DNA of 64,000 bases, taken from contig DASZDG010000056.1 in the NCBI GenBank assembly GCA_035942255.1, positions 1 to 64,000 of the forward strand, written 5' to 3'. This document shows, piece after piece, positions 24,452 to 34,015 of this stretch. The stretch's first letter is position 1, and each line of letters begins with the position of its first letter. Made by a program: the position numbers and the translations under genes. Below the pieces are notes generated by a model. That model was not told where the DNA came from. It did no database searches and was given only the letters and a program-made list of their open reading frames with translations. Source of the DNA: JALZEG01 sp035942255. GTDB lineage: Bacteria > Actinomycetota > CADDZG01 > WHSQ01.

Positions 24452-25255
24452 TTGGATACCACGGGCGGGGGCAGCGCTCGTGTTGCTATCGCAGGGCAGT
24501 GGCGCAAGGACGCGGGCAAGTTCCCCCTCCTGTACGCACGCGCGATCCAGCTGGCCGGCGGCTCTCCGTACGTCCTCTCGACGTTCGAGATGCCTCCCAC
24601 CGAAGAGGTCCTCGACGACGTCCCCCTGACGACGGGCATCGACCCCTACGACCCCACCGGGCTCGACGGCGCGAGCGCGCTGCTGCTGCCGGGTGGCGGT
24701 GACATCGACCCCGAGTGGTACGGCTGCGCGCGGCACCCGAAGACGCACGGCGTCAGCCACCGGCGCGACCGGTTCGAGCTGACGCTCCTCGCGGAGGCTC
24801 TCGACCGCGACATGCCGGTGCTCGCGATCTGTCACGGGATGCAGCTGCTCAACGTGCACCTCGGCGGGACGCTCGACCAGCACCTCGCCGACCGTCCGCA
24901 GCGGCTGCAGCACGACCGCGACATGCCCCGGGCCGAGCCCGCGCACGGCATCCGCATGAACGAGCGCAGCCCCCTCGCCAGCATCATGGACGGCGCGTCC
25001 GCGCCGGTGAACTCGCACCACCACCAGGGCCTCGACCGCGTCGGTCAGGGCCTCCAGGAGATCGCGTGGGCCGAGGACGGCGTGCTCGAGGGCGTCTACT
25101 GCACCGACCGCAGCTGGGTCGTCGGCGTGCAGTGGCACCCGGAGGCGATGGCCGCAGTCGACCCGAGGCAGCTGGCGATCTTCGAGGACTTCGTGTCGGC
25201 GGCAGAGTCGCACGCAGCCGCACCGAGAGGGCTGCGCTCCGCGCAATCTGCTTAG
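24452..25255 (+). CDS. Class I glutamine amidotransferase-like hydrolase (peptidase C26, PuuD-like)
   Basis: 267 residues from TTG at 24452. The nucleophile is C127 in AICHGMQLLN, the oxyanion strand is LLLPGGGDIDPEWYG, and His/Glu sit in VGVQWHPEAM. It is close to gamma-glutamyl-gamma-aminobutyrate hydrolases, which cut gamma-glutamyl amides in polyamine breakdown. The real substrate is unknown, and no other polyamine gene is near. The ribosome binding site is poor, so the start could shift by a few codons. Its stop codon lies inside the first bases of hairpin repeat copy 3, which probably ends its transcript. Confidence 0.85.
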   Translation: MDTTGGGSARVAIAGQWRKDAGKFPLLYARAIQLAGGSPYVLSTFEMPPTEEVLDDVPLTTGIDPYDPTGLDGASALLLPGGGDIDPEWYGCARHPKTHGVSHRRDRFELTLLAEALDRDMPVLAICHGMQLLNVHLGGTLDQHLADRPQRLQHDRDMPRAEPAHGIRMNERSPLASIMDGASAPVNSHHHQGLDRVGQGLQEIAWAEDGVLEGVYCTDRSWVVGVQWHPEAMAAVDPRQLAIFEDFVSAAESHAAAPRGLRSAQSA

Positions 25256-25324
25256 CGGGATCGCAAGCGATCCCGCCCGATGCGGGCTCTCGCGCCGCTC
25301 AACGTCGTCGCCTTCGGCGACGGC
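25247..25324 (+). repeat. Dispersed double-hairpin repeat, copy 3
   Basis: Hairpin A at 25255-25276 (GCGGGATCG, CAAG, CGATCCCGC, perfect) and hairpin B at 25307-25321 (GTCGCC, TTC, GGCGAC). It starts at the stop codon of the amidotransferase gene and fills the convergent gap. Confidence 0.85.
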
Positions 25325-25328
25325 CGGG

Positions 25329-26720
25329 CTAGTCGGGTAGCGGCAGGCCCATCAGGCTCGCCACGTCACCGGCGCCTCCAGAGTACGAGAACCGCTCCGC
25401 CACCACCGGTCCCGTCGCGGTCACCAGGACCGCCGTCGGCGCCCCCGCGGTGAGGTCGCTCAACGGGACCCTCAGCCGCGCACCGCGCGACAGCGGGACG
25501 TTCCGCAGGGCCCGCGGCCGCAGCGTCCGGCCGTCCGCGCGCATGATCTCGAGCGTTACCTGGACGTCCATCGGACCGGGGTTCAGCAGCACCGCCGAGT
25601 CCGTGTCCGGCCGCGACGTCGCCGGGCCGAGCAGCCACCGTTTCACGGGCACGGTCGCGCCGATCTCCGACGCGACCCCGTCGAGCTCCTCGGTCGCGTA
25701 GAAGACCGTCCGCTCGGCCACCACCGGCACGGCGTTCACCGACCGGATCACGGCGCTCACGCCGGCCGCCTCGCCCCCGGGGAGCATCGACTGGTCGATC
25801 GGGATCGAGATCGTCGAGCGCGGAGGCACCGCCATCCCCGTGAGGGCGGCGACCTGCTCGGTGCGTTCGGCCGTCGCGAGCGAGACGTCGACCAGGGCCT
25901 CCTGCGAGCCGGGGTTCATCACGATCAGGCGCTCGTCGATCCCCTCGCCGACGGCCCCCTCCGGGAAGTGCCACACGTCGCTGGTCGCGGTCGCCCCGAG
26001 CGTGAACTGGACGCCCGACGGCTTCTCCTCCGGCTCCGCGATCGACAGGCGCCATGCGACGATCCGCCCCCGGACGGCGCTGACGACCGTGCCGAGCACC
26101 TTCTGCTGCTCGGACACGAACTTGTTGATCTCGACCGTGAACGAGCTCTCCGACGGCACCGCGACGTCCGACAGCCCCGCCTTCGAACGCTCGCCGGCCG
26201 GAGTCAGCAGCGACACGCTCACGACCGCCTCGTCGGGGAACGGGTTGTAGATGAGCATGCGCTGGTCGTGCGTGACGGTGGAGTTGCCCTCGGGGAAGTA
26301 CCAGCGCGTGGACGCGCGGCGCGCGCATCCCGCGGCCCCCACACCGCCGACCGGATCCTCGATGCTCGTCACGGCAGTCGCCTCGATCGAGCCGCCGTAC
26401 CCGACGACGTCCGACGCACCTGCGGTCGGAGGCTTGTGCTCGAGGATCGAACCAGGTGCGAGCTCCTCGCGTTCCTCCGAGCCCGGCTCCACGCCGACGG
26501 CGATCGGTTCGTCCCCGCCCGTCGCCGCGGTGAGGGAGACACGCGACGCGGGCTTGCCGAGCGACGGAGGACAGAAGACCGCGCGTGCGGAGAACTCCGG
26601 CTCGGCCCGCGCTTGCACGACGCCCCCGACGTCGGGACCCCACGAGTCGAGCGCGACGCCCCCGAAGAGGAACAACGCGATGACCACGGCGACGACGCCC
26701 TCGCCGGAGCGGGCGCTCAC
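25329..26720 (-). CDS. DUF5719 family envelope protein
   Basis: 463 residues. There is one hydrophobic N-terminal segment (VVAVVIALFLFGGVALDSWG) and the rest is extracytoplasmic, made of two or three related beta-sandwich-like repeats: RWYFPEGNSTVTHDQRMLIYNP, and WHFPEGAVGEG with ERLIVMNPGSQ, and VLLNPGPMDVQVTLE. In actinobacteria this family sits between a large glycosyltransferase and the manB/whiB region, as here. Function is unknown; a role beside the glycosyltransferase in the envelope is inferred. Its GTG overlaps the stop of that gene (26717-26720), so the two are co-translated. Confidence 0.85.
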   Translation of the reverse strand: MSARSGEGVVAVVIALFLFGGVALDSWGPDVGGVVQARAEPEFSARAVFCPPSLGKPASRVSLTAATGGDEPIAVGVEPGSEEREELAPGSILEHKPPTAGASDVVGYGGSIEATAVTSIEDPVGGVGAAGCARRASTRWYFPEGNSTVTHDQRMLIYNPFPDEAVVSVSLLTPAGERSKAGLSDVAVPSESSFTVEINKFVSEQQKVLGTVVSAVRGRIVAWRLSIAEPEEKPSGVQFTLGATATSDVWHFPEGAVGEGIDERLIVMNPGSQEALVDVSLATAERTEQVAALTGMAVPPRSTISIPIDQSMLPGGEAAGVSAVIRSVNAVPVVAERTVFYATEELDGVASEIGATVPVKRWLLGPATSRPDTDSAVLLNPGPMDVQVTLEIMRADGRTLRPRALRNVPLSRGARLRVPLSDLTAGAPTAVLVTATGPVVAERFSYSGGAGDVASLMGLPLPD

Positions 26721-29700
26721 GAGGCGCTCCCGCGATGGGTCAGCGGGCCGCGGTGGCCTCCCGCTCGCGCGGGCACTCGCTTAGCGCGCGAGAACGCCGC
26801 GCCGAGCGTCACGATCCACGCAAGTGCGGCGCCGACCAGCCACGCGACGTGGGACAGCTCGCGCGGGAACCCGACGGTGAGCGGGCCACTGACCGAACCG
26901 GGAAGCGTGAACGCATTGCCCCAGCCGCCGTCCGCACGCTCCAGGCGGACCCCGCCGACGGTCGCCTCCCATCCCGGATGCGCGGCCTCCGCCAGGAACA
27001 GCGTTCCCGGGCCGGTCACGCGGCGCGCCTCGAAGCGCGACGGCGAGACGGAAGAGGCCGTGTACGTCCTCACCACCTGCGTCTGCGGGACGAGGGACGG
27101 GTCTCGCTCCGCCACGGCCGCCACGGGATCGGGGGGCTCCCCGTACACCGCGGCGCGTGAGAGCGCCGCCTGGTTCTCGAGCAGCAGGTAGCGCTCCTCC
27201 GTCCGGATCAGGCCGAGGTCCCGCTGGTCGAGCCACGGCCGCGCGCCGCCCCCGCGCTCGAGGACGACGAACCGGACGTTGAAGGCGCCGAGGAGGCTCC
27301 CTCCCCGGTCGGTCGTGCCCTCCTCGATCGACGCGACGACCGAGTCGAGAGCGCGGTGCGCCGGCGGCGACGCCTGCTGGAACAGGTCGCTCAGCACCTG
27401 CCCGCGGGACCCGGTGAGGAAGTGATTGTCGAGGGGGCGCGCCGCGCTGAGCCCTCCGCTCTCCCACGCCTCGCCCTCCCACAGGACGCGGAACTCGCCG
27501 GTCTGGCGCGCCTCCGCCTCGAGCAGCGCGCCGACTTGGGCGACGTCTTCGGAGATGCCCCGCCCGGCGCCGCCACCCGGCTCCCACTCGCCGTGCCACA
27601 GCGCGGGCGCCAGCCCCGCGCCCATGAGGACGACCGCGGCCGAGACGGCCGCGAGCGTCGCGGCATGCACGAGCCCGAGACCGCGGCGAGGGAGGTCGAG
27701 CCGGAAGGCGCCGACCGCGACTCCGGTCAGCCCGGCGAAGGCCAGCGACGCGAGGACCCCCGCCTCCGTCGGCGACGCGACCGGGGGCCGGATCAGCCCG
27801 GCCGCGACGGACGCGATCACCCCGCCGCTCAACACGACGAGGCTCCACAGCGCGAGCGCGAGCCGGCGGCGCTGGCCCTCCCCGACGAACACCGCGACCA
27901 GGCCGAGGGCGGTCAACGCGAGGCCGAACAGCGCGGGCCCCTCGGGCGTCTGGCCCAGGAGGACGCTCGCCATCCCGTGCTCGCGGAAGCCCGCGGCGTA
28001 CGACCTCCAGGTGTCGTCGCCGAACAGGAGCTGCAGAGGAGCCCCCTCCTCGAGCCACGTCGCGCTCCACGGCAGCAGGACGACCCACGACAGCACGAGC
28101 GCGATGAAGCATGCGGTGAACCCGCGCAGCGGCCGTCCCGCCGGGTCCATGAGGCGCCGCGTCACCGTGAGGACCGCGGCGCACGCGAGGTAGAGGAGCA
28201 ACGACCCGGGGACGAACGCCGCCGAGACCGCGGCCCCCAGGACGATCCGCGCGACCGCGCGGCCCCGGTTCCAGCGCGGCGGCTTGACCCAGCCGATCAG
28301 CTGCAGCATCGCGGCGATCACGAAGGGAGCCGCGGCGCCGAAGAACAGCGCGCCGAGCGCGCCCGTGCGCACGCCGGAGTAGCCGACGGAGCCGAGCGCG
28401 TAGGCGAGGCCGGCCGCGAAGCGCGCGGGGCGGTCGACCATGTCCGAGACGAGATGGTGCATCCCGACGAACGCGACGAGCCCGAGGCCGAGCACGAGCA
28501 TCTTCTGCGCGACGCCGGCCGCGCCGAGCGTCAGGGGGGCCGCGAACCCGAGCAGGGCGAACGCCGGCACGGGCGTGGCCTCCTGCCCGAGCCCGACGCT
28601 CCGCCACGGCGTCGCCCATGCCCGCCACAGCCCCGTGACGCGCTCGGGGAACGGCAGCAGCTCGCCTATCGCGGCCGGAGGCGACAGCAGGAAGTCGCGG
28701 AACCCGAGGAGGAACGCGAGCAGCCCGACGACGAGGAGCGCGCCGGCGAGCCCTCGCAGCTTGTTCGTGAGCGCACGCGCCTGGCCGGTGCGGCGCGAGA
28801 GGAGCTCGGTCCTCCGCCCCCACACGTGCTCGAGCCTGTCGGCCTGGTGCCCGATGTAGGCGCGCACGCGCGTCGACTCCCGGACGGTGAGGCGCCTGAG
28901 CTTGCGGTCCGGGACCTTCCGGTGGCGCTGCACGCGCGACCTCTCCGCCACGGTCTGCGGCAACGTCGCGAGATTCCATCCGAGAGCGCGCGCGAGGTTC
29001 CAGATCTCGCGCGGCTGCCTCAGGATCACGAACCCGAGCATCTCGACGAGCGTCAGCAGAAGGAACTGCGGGATCAGCGCGATGAGGCGCAGCCCGGACG
29101 CGCTCTTCGTCACCGCGCGCAGGCGATTGCGCCGGATGTAGTAGCGCGACGGCTCGAACGGCGACCGCCGCTCGCCCTTCGCGAGCGCGATCGCGTGCCG
29201 CGCCTTCGCCAGCGGCTCGACCCGGACCGCGTATCCCGCGACGCGCGCCCTCCAGCAGAGGTCGAGGTCTTCGGAGAACGCCCGCATGCGCGCGTCCCAC
29301 CCGCGCAGCCGGCGGAACACCTCCTGGCGGATCATCATGCACGTCGAGGTCACGTAGAAGACCTCGTGGGAGGCGTCGTGCTGCCCGAGGTCGATCTCGC
29401 CCTCGTCCAGCCCCTTGTAGGGATAGCCGAACCTGTCGGTCGCCATCCCGATCTCCTCGAGCCGGTCGGGGTCGTCCCACGCGACGATCTTCGGGCCGAC
29501 GATCGCGGTCGTCGCGTCCGCGAGCACGCGCGCGACCATGCGCTCGACGGAGTCCTCGGTCAGCGCCGCGTCGTCGTGGATGAACAGCAGCAGGTCGGCG
29601 TCGGTCCGGACGCGCGCGAGCGCCCAGTTGATCGCCCCCCCGAAGCCCAGCGGGCGCGGCGTCCGCAGGTACCCCCACCGCCGGCGCTTGAGGTGGCGCT

Positions 29701-29923
29701 TCGCGATTCGTTTGAGCGCCGGCGTCTGCTTCGAGTCCGGCGACGCGTCGTCGACGACGAGCACGTCGAGCACGGGATACGTCTGGAGGTTCAGCGACAC
29801 CAGGCAGTCGCGCAGCCACGTGCGGCCGGAATGCGTGACGACGATCGCGAGCACGCTGGGGAGGCCGGCCGGCGCGGTCGGCTCCTCAGGGCGCGTCTGT
29901 GTCTGTCCGGCGGCAGTGGTCAT
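26717..29923 (-). CDS. Large GT2 glycosyltransferase fused to a multi-membrane domain
   Basis: 1068 residues from ATG at 29923. Residues about 20-300 are a GT2 catalytic domain: AIVVTHSGRTWLRDCL, VVDDASPDSKQ, the DxD-like LLFIHDDAALTED and RMRAFSEDLDLCWRA. Then come about a dozen transmembrane helices, with a lumenal loop region around residues 750-1000 and a final helix. It would add a sugar from a nucleotide donor at the inner face of the membrane to a lipid-linked acceptor. The DUF5719 partner gene overlaps its stop, and fbiC ends 17 bases upstream. The acceptor glycan is unknown; it is an arabinogalactan/rhamnosyl-type enzyme only by rough position. Confidence 0.88.
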   Translation of the reverse strand: MTTAAGQTQTRPEEPTAPAGLPSVLAIVVTHSGRTWLRDCLVSLNLQTYPVLDVLVVDDASPDSKQTPALKRIAKRHLKRRRWGYLRTPRPLGFGGAINWALARVRTDADLLLFIHDDAALTEDSVERMVARVLADATTAIVGPKIVAWDDPDRLEEIGMATDRFGYPYKGLDEGEIDLGQHDASHEVFYVTSTCMMIRQEVFRRLRGWDARMRAFSEDLDLCWRARVAGYAVRVEPLAKARHAIALAKGERRSPFEPSRYYIRRNRLRAVTKSASGLRLIALIPQFLLLTLVEMLGFVILRQPREIWNLARALGWNLATLPQTVAERSRVQRHRKVPDRKLRRLTVRESTRVRAYIGHQADRLEHVWGRRTELLSRRTGQARALTNKLRGLAGALLVVGLLAFLLGFRDFLLSPPAAIGELLPFPERVTGLWRAWATPWRSVGLGQEATPVPAFALLGFAAPLTLGAAGVAQKMLVLGLGLVAFVGMHHLVSDMVDRPARFAAGLAYALGSVGYSGVRTGALGALFFGAAAPFVIAAMLQLIGWVKPPRWNRGRAVARIVLGAAVSAAFVPGSLLLYLACAAVLTVTRRLMDPAGRPLRGFTACFIALVLSWVVLLPWSATWLEEGAPLQLLFGDDTWRSYAAGFREHGMASVLLGQTPEGPALFGLALTALGLVAVFVGEGQRRRLALALWSLVVLSGGVIASVAAGLIRPPVASPTEAGVLASLAFAGLTGVAVGAFRLDLPRRGLGLVHAATLAAVSAAVVLMGAGLAPALWHGEWEPGGGAGRGISEDVAQVGALLEAEARQTGEFRVLWEGEAWESGGLSAARPLDNHFLTGSRGQVLSDLFQQASPPAHRALDSVVASIEEGTTDRGGSLLGAFNVRFVVLERGGGARPWLDQRDLGLIRTEERYLLLENQAALSRAAVYGEPPDPVAAVAERDPSLVPQTQVVRTYTASSVSPSRFEARRVTGPGTLFLAEAAHPGWEATVGGVRLERADGGWGNAFTLPGSVSGPLTVGFPRELSHVAWLVGAALAWIVTLGAAFSRAKRVPARAGGHRGPLTHRGSAS

Positions 29924-29940
29924 AGGTAGGAGCGGTGCCC

Positions 29941-32364
29941 TTACGCCGGCAGCCCGTCGGCAGCCGGGGCTGCAGGCGGGACCGGTTCGTACAACGTGTT
30001 CCGGCGCACGGGCGTACGCCCGATGGAGCGTATCAAGCGCTCCATCTCGGGAGGCGTCAGCTCCTGTCCGTGGGAGGCTCCGGCAGCGCGCGAGATGTTC
30101 TCGTTCATCAGCGTCCCACCGAGGTCGTTCGCGCCGGCGCGCAGCGCGAGGGCGGCCCCCTCGATTCCCATCTTCACCCAGGACACCTGGATGTTGCGGA
30201 TCCGGCCGTGCAGGGCGATCCGCGCGACCGCGTGCATCTTCAACGTCTCCGCGAACGTCGGCCCGCGCCGCGCCTTGCCCTTCAGGTAGATCGGAGCGGC
30301 CATGTGCACGAACGGGAGCGGGACGAACTCGAACAGGCCCTCGCTGCCGTCGGCCACGAGGTCGTCGTGGAGGTCGCGGAGGACCTGCAGGTGGCGCGCC
30401 CAGTGGCGCGGCGCCTCGACGGTGCCGAACATGATCGTCGCGTTCGACCGCAGCCCCACCGAATGAGCGACGCGGTGGACGTGGCACCAGCCCGCGGTGT
30501 CGATCTTGTCCGGGCAGATCAACGCGCGTATCTCGTCGTCGAGCACCTCGGCAGCCGTGCCCGGCAGCGTCTTCAACCCCCCGTCGCGCAGCCGCACGAG
30601 GAAGTCGCGCACGTCGACTCCCAGCGTTGCCGCGCCCTGTTGCACCTCGAGCGCGGTGAAGCCGTGGACGTGCATCCCCGGCACGGCCTCCCTCACCGCG
30701 CGCAGGTACGCGACGTAGTCGTCGCCGGTGAACGACCCGTGGATCCCGCCCTGCATGCAGACCTCGGTCGCGCCGCGGTCCCATGCCTCGCGCGCTCGCT
30801 CTGCGACCTCCTCCGGCGTCAGCAGGTACGGCGCGCCGCGCAGGTTCAGCGACGCGGGGCCCTTGGAGAACGCGCAAAAGCCGCACCGGTAGTAGCAGGT
30901 GTTCGTGTAGTTGATGTTCCGGTTCACGACGTACGTAACCGCGTCTCCGACCGTCGTCCGCCGCAGCTCGTCCGCCACCGCGTACAGCCGCTCGGCCTCT
31001 GCGCCATGAGCGGTAAACAGCAGCGCGACCTCGTGCTCCGCGAGCTCCTCGCCCGCGGCGGCGCGGTCGAGCGCGGAGGCGAGCGCCGGTCTGACGACCC
31101 GCCCGGGCACGCGCCACGCGCCGTCCGCCGCGGCCTCGACGGCCGCGATCTCCGCCGCGTCGGGCGGCTCGTCGCCGCCGGACACCCACGCCGTCGTCCG
31201 CCGGTAGCCGCAGGCGTCGGTGGCGTCGAGGACGCGGGGTGCGAGGACCGGGTCGACCCACTCGGCGAGGGCCGCGGGCTCGGCGCAGTAACGCGGGTAG
31301 GCGGCGAGGCGCTCGACGAGCCTGAAGCCGCGAGCCGCGGTCGTCTCCTCGAGCCGGGCGAGGTGCGGCCACGGCTTCTCGGGGTTCACGTGGTCCGGGG
31401 TCACCGGCGAGACGCCGCCCCAGTCGTTGACCCCCGCGTCGAGGTAGGCACCGTAGTCCTCGGTGAGGTTCGGCGGCGCCTGCACCGCGACCTCTTCCGG
31501 CAGCACCAGGCGCGCGAGCGCGACCGCCAGCAACATCTCGTCGAGAGACGGCTCGGGATGCAGCGCCATCGCCGTGTCCGCCTTGGCGCGGAAGCTCTGG
31601 ACGATGACCTCCTGCACGTGGCCGTGGCGCTCGTGCGAATCCCTGATCGCGAGCAGCGCGTCCACGCGCTCCTCGTACGTCTCGCCGATGCCGACGAGGA
31701 TCCCCGTCGTGAACGGGACGCGCGCGCGGCCCCCGGCCTCGAGCGTCGCGAGCCGCACGGACGGCTTCTTGTCCGGCGCGCCGAAGTGCGCCATCCCGCG
31801 GCCGAGCAGCCTCTCGGACAAAGTCTCGAGCATCGTCCCCTGGCTCACGGTCACGGGGCGCAGGGCCAGCGCCTCCTCGTACGTCAGCGCGCCGGGGTTC
31901 GCATGCGGCAGGAGGCCGATCTCCTCCAGCACCGCGCGGCAGGCCTCGACCAGGTAGGAGATCGTCGAGTCGTGCCCGAGCGCGTCCAGCTCGGCGCGCG
32001 CCTCGCGCCACTTCCGCTCGGGCTTGTCGCCCAGCGTGAAGAGCGCCTCGGCGCACCCCGCGTCGCGACCGGCGCGTGCGATCGCGAGCACCTCCTCGAT
32101 CGTCAGGTACGCGTTCTCCCCCGGGCGCGGTGGATGGGCGAACGTGCAGTAGCCGCACGAGTCGCGGCACAGCTTCGTCAACGGGATGAAGACCTTCTTC
32201 GAGAACGTGACGACCGGTCCGGTCGCGGCGTCGCGCTTAGCGGCCGCAGCCGCGATCACCGTCGGGGGGTCGTCGCGTGCGAGCGATGCGAGAGCCCGGA
32301 CCTCGGAGTCGCCGAGGCGTCCGCCGCCGGACGCGCGCGCCGCCAGCTCGTCCAGTCGGCTCAT
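29941..32364 (-). CDS. fbiC: FbiC: 7,8-didemethyl-8-hydroxy-5-deazariboflavin (FO) synthase, CofG-CofH fusion
   Basis: 807 residues. It has two radical-SAM domains in one chain: the CofG half with PLTKLCRDSCGYCTFAH (near 60) and the CofH half with INYTNTCYYRCGFCAFSKG (near 485). Each carries a CxxxCxxC cluster site. Together they join tyrosine with a flavin precursor to make FO, the chromophore of coenzyme F420. The fused form is typical of actinobacteria. TAGCCT sits 6 nt before the ATG, so the transcript is probably leaderless. The following steps, cofD and cofE, are 0.7 kb away on the other strand. Confidence 0.97.
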   Translation of the reverse strand: MSRLDELAARASGGGRLGDSEVRALASLARDDPPTVIAAAAAKRDAATGPVVTFSKKVFIPLTKLCRDSCGYCTFAHPPRPGENAYLTIEEVLAIARAGRDAGCAEALFTLGDKPERKWREARAELDALGHDSTISYLVEACRAVLEEIGLLPHANPGALTYEEALALRPVTVSQGTMLETLSERLLGRGMAHFGAPDKKPSVRLATLEAGGRARVPFTTGILVGIGETYEERVDALLAIRDSHERHGHVQEVIVQSFRAKADTAMALHPEPSLDEMLLAVALARLVLPEEVAVQAPPNLTEDYGAYLDAGVNDWGGVSPVTPDHVNPEKPWPHLARLEETTAARGFRLVERLAAYPRYCAEPAALAEWVDPVLAPRVLDATDACGYRRTTAWVSGGDEPPDAAEIAAVEAAADGAWRVPGRVVRPALASALDRAAAGEELAEHEVALLFTAHGAEAERLYAVADELRRTTVGDAVTYVVNRNINYTNTCYYRCGFCAFSKGPASLNLRGAPYLLTPEEVAERAREAWDRGATEVCMQGGIHGSFTGDDYVAYLRAVREAVPGMHVHGFTALEVQQGAATLGVDVRDFLVRLRDGGLKTLPGTAAEVLDDEIRALICPDKIDTAGWCHVHRVAHSVGLRSNATIMFGTVEAPRHWARHLQVLRDLHDDLVADGSEGLFEFVPLPFVHMAAPIYLKGKARRGPTFAETLKMHAVARIALHGRIRNIQVSWVKMGIEGAALALRAGANDLGGTLMNENISRAAGASHGQELTPPEMERLIRSIGRTPVRRNTLYEPVPPAAPAADGLPA

Positions 32365-32370
32365 GGGGGC

Positions 32371-32376
32371 AGGCTA
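32371..32376 (-). promoter_or_regulatory. -10 box of fbiC (leaderless)
   Basis: TAGCCT on the minus strand, 6 nt before the ATG at 32364. Only C residues lie between. Confidence 0.5.
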
Positions 32377-32437
32377 CTGCGTTCCCCCCGGCTTTCGCGC
32401 CGGTGGTCTGCGCGTGCTCCGATGGCGGTGGCCGGCG

Positions 32438-33007
32438 TCAGTTCTCTGCTTGCAGCGCGCACGAGAAAGCTTCGGTCGCGGCAAGGTCTCCCGCAGACGG
32501 ACGGCTCTCCCGAGGGAGGTCCACCCCCATCTTCGTGACCGCCTCGGCAACGTCGTTCGCTGCGACGATGACGATCGCTCCCGATGGAGGCCTCGTCGGG
32601 TCGGTGGTCGTAGCCCACAGGCCGATGCCTTTGCCGCCGATGTCACCCGACAGGAACCACACCTCGTTCGACGCGAACACGGGCGCGCCGGGGCCGCCCG
32701 GGTATGCCTCCGATTGCGCGACGAAAGCGGGACCCAACCGGCGGCCGTTCAGCGCGGAGGCGATGTACTGATCCACGAACCGTGGGTGCGGCGAGGTGCA
32801 GTCGAGGAAGTCTTCCTGGTCGTCGGACTGAGCGGGAAGCCGTTCCGGCTTGGGCGTCGCTTTCTCGGGCGCGGACGAGGGTGCAGGAGCCTCACGGGAG
32901 GCGGTCTTCTCCGACGGCTCCTTCGGCAGTACGCAGATCCCCAGCGAGAGCAAGACACAAGTGCCGAAGACGACCTTGTGCCAAGTTTTCCAGCGCGATT
33001 CGGGCAA
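32438..33007 (-). CDS. Single-pass membrane or secreted protein, unknown function
   Basis: 189 residues from TTG at 33007, behind GGAGG with about 6 nt spacing. One N-terminal hydrophobic helix (KVVFGTCVLLSLGICVLP) leads to a Pro/Glu/Lys-rich linker and a small soluble domain with two cysteines (FLDCTSPHPRFVDQYI, AFSCALQAEN), which could form a disulfide outside the cell. Strands such as NEVWFLSGDIGG and GAIVIVAANDV are seen. I do not recognise the family. It lies between fbiC and cofD but reads away from cofD, so a link to F420 is not implied. Confidence 0.75.
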   Translation of the reverse strand: MPESRWKTWHKVVFGTCVLLSLGICVLPKEPSEKTASREAPAPSSAPEKATPKPERLPAQSDDQEDFLDCTSPHPRFVDQYIASALNGRRLGPAFVAQSEAYPGGPGAPVFASNEVWFLSGDIGGKGIGLWATTTDPTRPPSGAIVIVAANDVAEAVTKMGVDLPRESRPSAGDLAATEAFSCALQAEN

Positions 33008-33077
33008 CGTCGACCTCCGCGTCCACCGCCTCCGGCCGGTGACGAACGTGCCGGAGGCTCCCAGCGGCGGACGTTAC

Positions 33078-33083
33078 TAGACT
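33078..33083 (+). promoter_or_regulatory. -10 box of the cofD operon (leaderless)
   Basis: TAGACT, 8 nt before the GTG at 33092. The identical hexamer precedes the GT4 gene at 60917. Confidence 0.5.
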
Positions 33084-33091
33084 GCGTCGCG

Positions 33092-34015
33092 GTGAACGTC
33101 ACTGCGATAAGCGGAGGAGTCGGCGCGGCGAAGCTCCTCGTCGGCTTCGGGCGCGCCCTCGGAGGCCCCGGCCTCACCGCCGTCGTGAACACCGCCGACG
33201 ACGAGGTGATCTACGGCGTGCACGTCTCGCCCGACGTCGACATCGTCACCTACTGGCTCGCCGGGATCGCCGACACGCAGCGCGGATGGGGCATCGCCGG
33301 CGACACGTTCAACGTCGTCGAGGGCCTGCGCGAGCTCGGCGACGAGGCGTGGTTCAACCTCGGCGACCGCGACTTCGCGACGTGCCTGCTGCGGACGCTG
33401 ATGCTCTCGTCGGGAGCGACGCTCAGCGACGCCACCGCGCACGTAGCCCGCGCTCTCGGGCTGATCCCGGCCGTGCTCCCGATGACCGACGACCGCGTGC
33501 GCACGCGCGTCGAGTGCGCGGACGGACGGACGCTCGCGTTCCAGGAGTACTTCGTGCGCGAGCGTTGCGCCCCCGAGGTGACCGGCGTGGCGTTCGAGGG
33601 GGCCGAGTCGGCGCGTCCGGCCCCCGGCGTGCTCGACGCGATCTCCGGAGCGGACGTCCTCGTGATCTGCCCGTCGAACCCGCTCGTGTCGACGGCGCCG
33701 GTGCTGGCGGTGCCGGGCGTCCGCGACGCGGTCGCGGCCCACCCGTTCGTCGTCGCGATCTCGCCCATCGTCGGCGGCTCGGCGCTGAAGGGGCCGGCGG
33801 ACAGGATGCTCGTCTCGACCGGCCACGACTCGAGCGCGGCCGCGGTGGCGCGCCTGTACGCGGACCTCTGCGACCACTTCGTCGTCGACCAGCGCGACGC
33901 GGGCGAGGTCGAGGCCGTCGAGGCCCTCGGGATGTCCTGCACCGCGGTCGACACGGTCATGACCGACGGGACGGCGTCGGAGAAGCTCGCACGCTACGTG
34001 CTGGGGCTCAGGTGA
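33092..34015 (+). CDS. cofD: CofD/FbiA: phospho(enol)pyruvyl/lactyl transferase of F420 synthesis
   Basis: 307 residues from GTG at 33092. The N-terminus ISGGVGAAKLLVGFGRAL is the GGxGxxKL nucleotide loop, followed by VVNTADDEVIYGVHVSPDVD, the CofD signature. NLGDRDFATCLLRT and CPSNPLVSTAPVL are also present. It moves the phospho-lactyl or phosphoenolpyruvyl moiety from its GDP-activated form to FO. First gene of a tight operon: its TGA overlaps the cofE GTG. No ribosome binding site is seen, so it is probably leaderless. CofC/FbiD, which makes the donor, is not in this window. Confidence 0.96.
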   Translation: MNVTAISGGVGAAKLLVGFGRALGGPGLTAVVNTADDEVIYGVHVSPDVDIVTYWLAGIADTQRGWGIAGDTFNVVEGLRELGDEAWFNLGDRDFATCLLRTLMLSSGATLSDATAHVARALGLIPAVLPMTDDRVRTRVECADGRTLAFQEYFVRERCAPEVTGVAFEGAESARPAPGVLDAISGADVLVICPSNPLVSTAPVLAVPGVRDAVAAHPFVVAISPIVGGSALKGPADRMLVSTGHDSSAAAVARLYADLCDHFVVDQRDAGEVEAVEALGMSCTAVDTVMTDGTASEKLARYVLGLR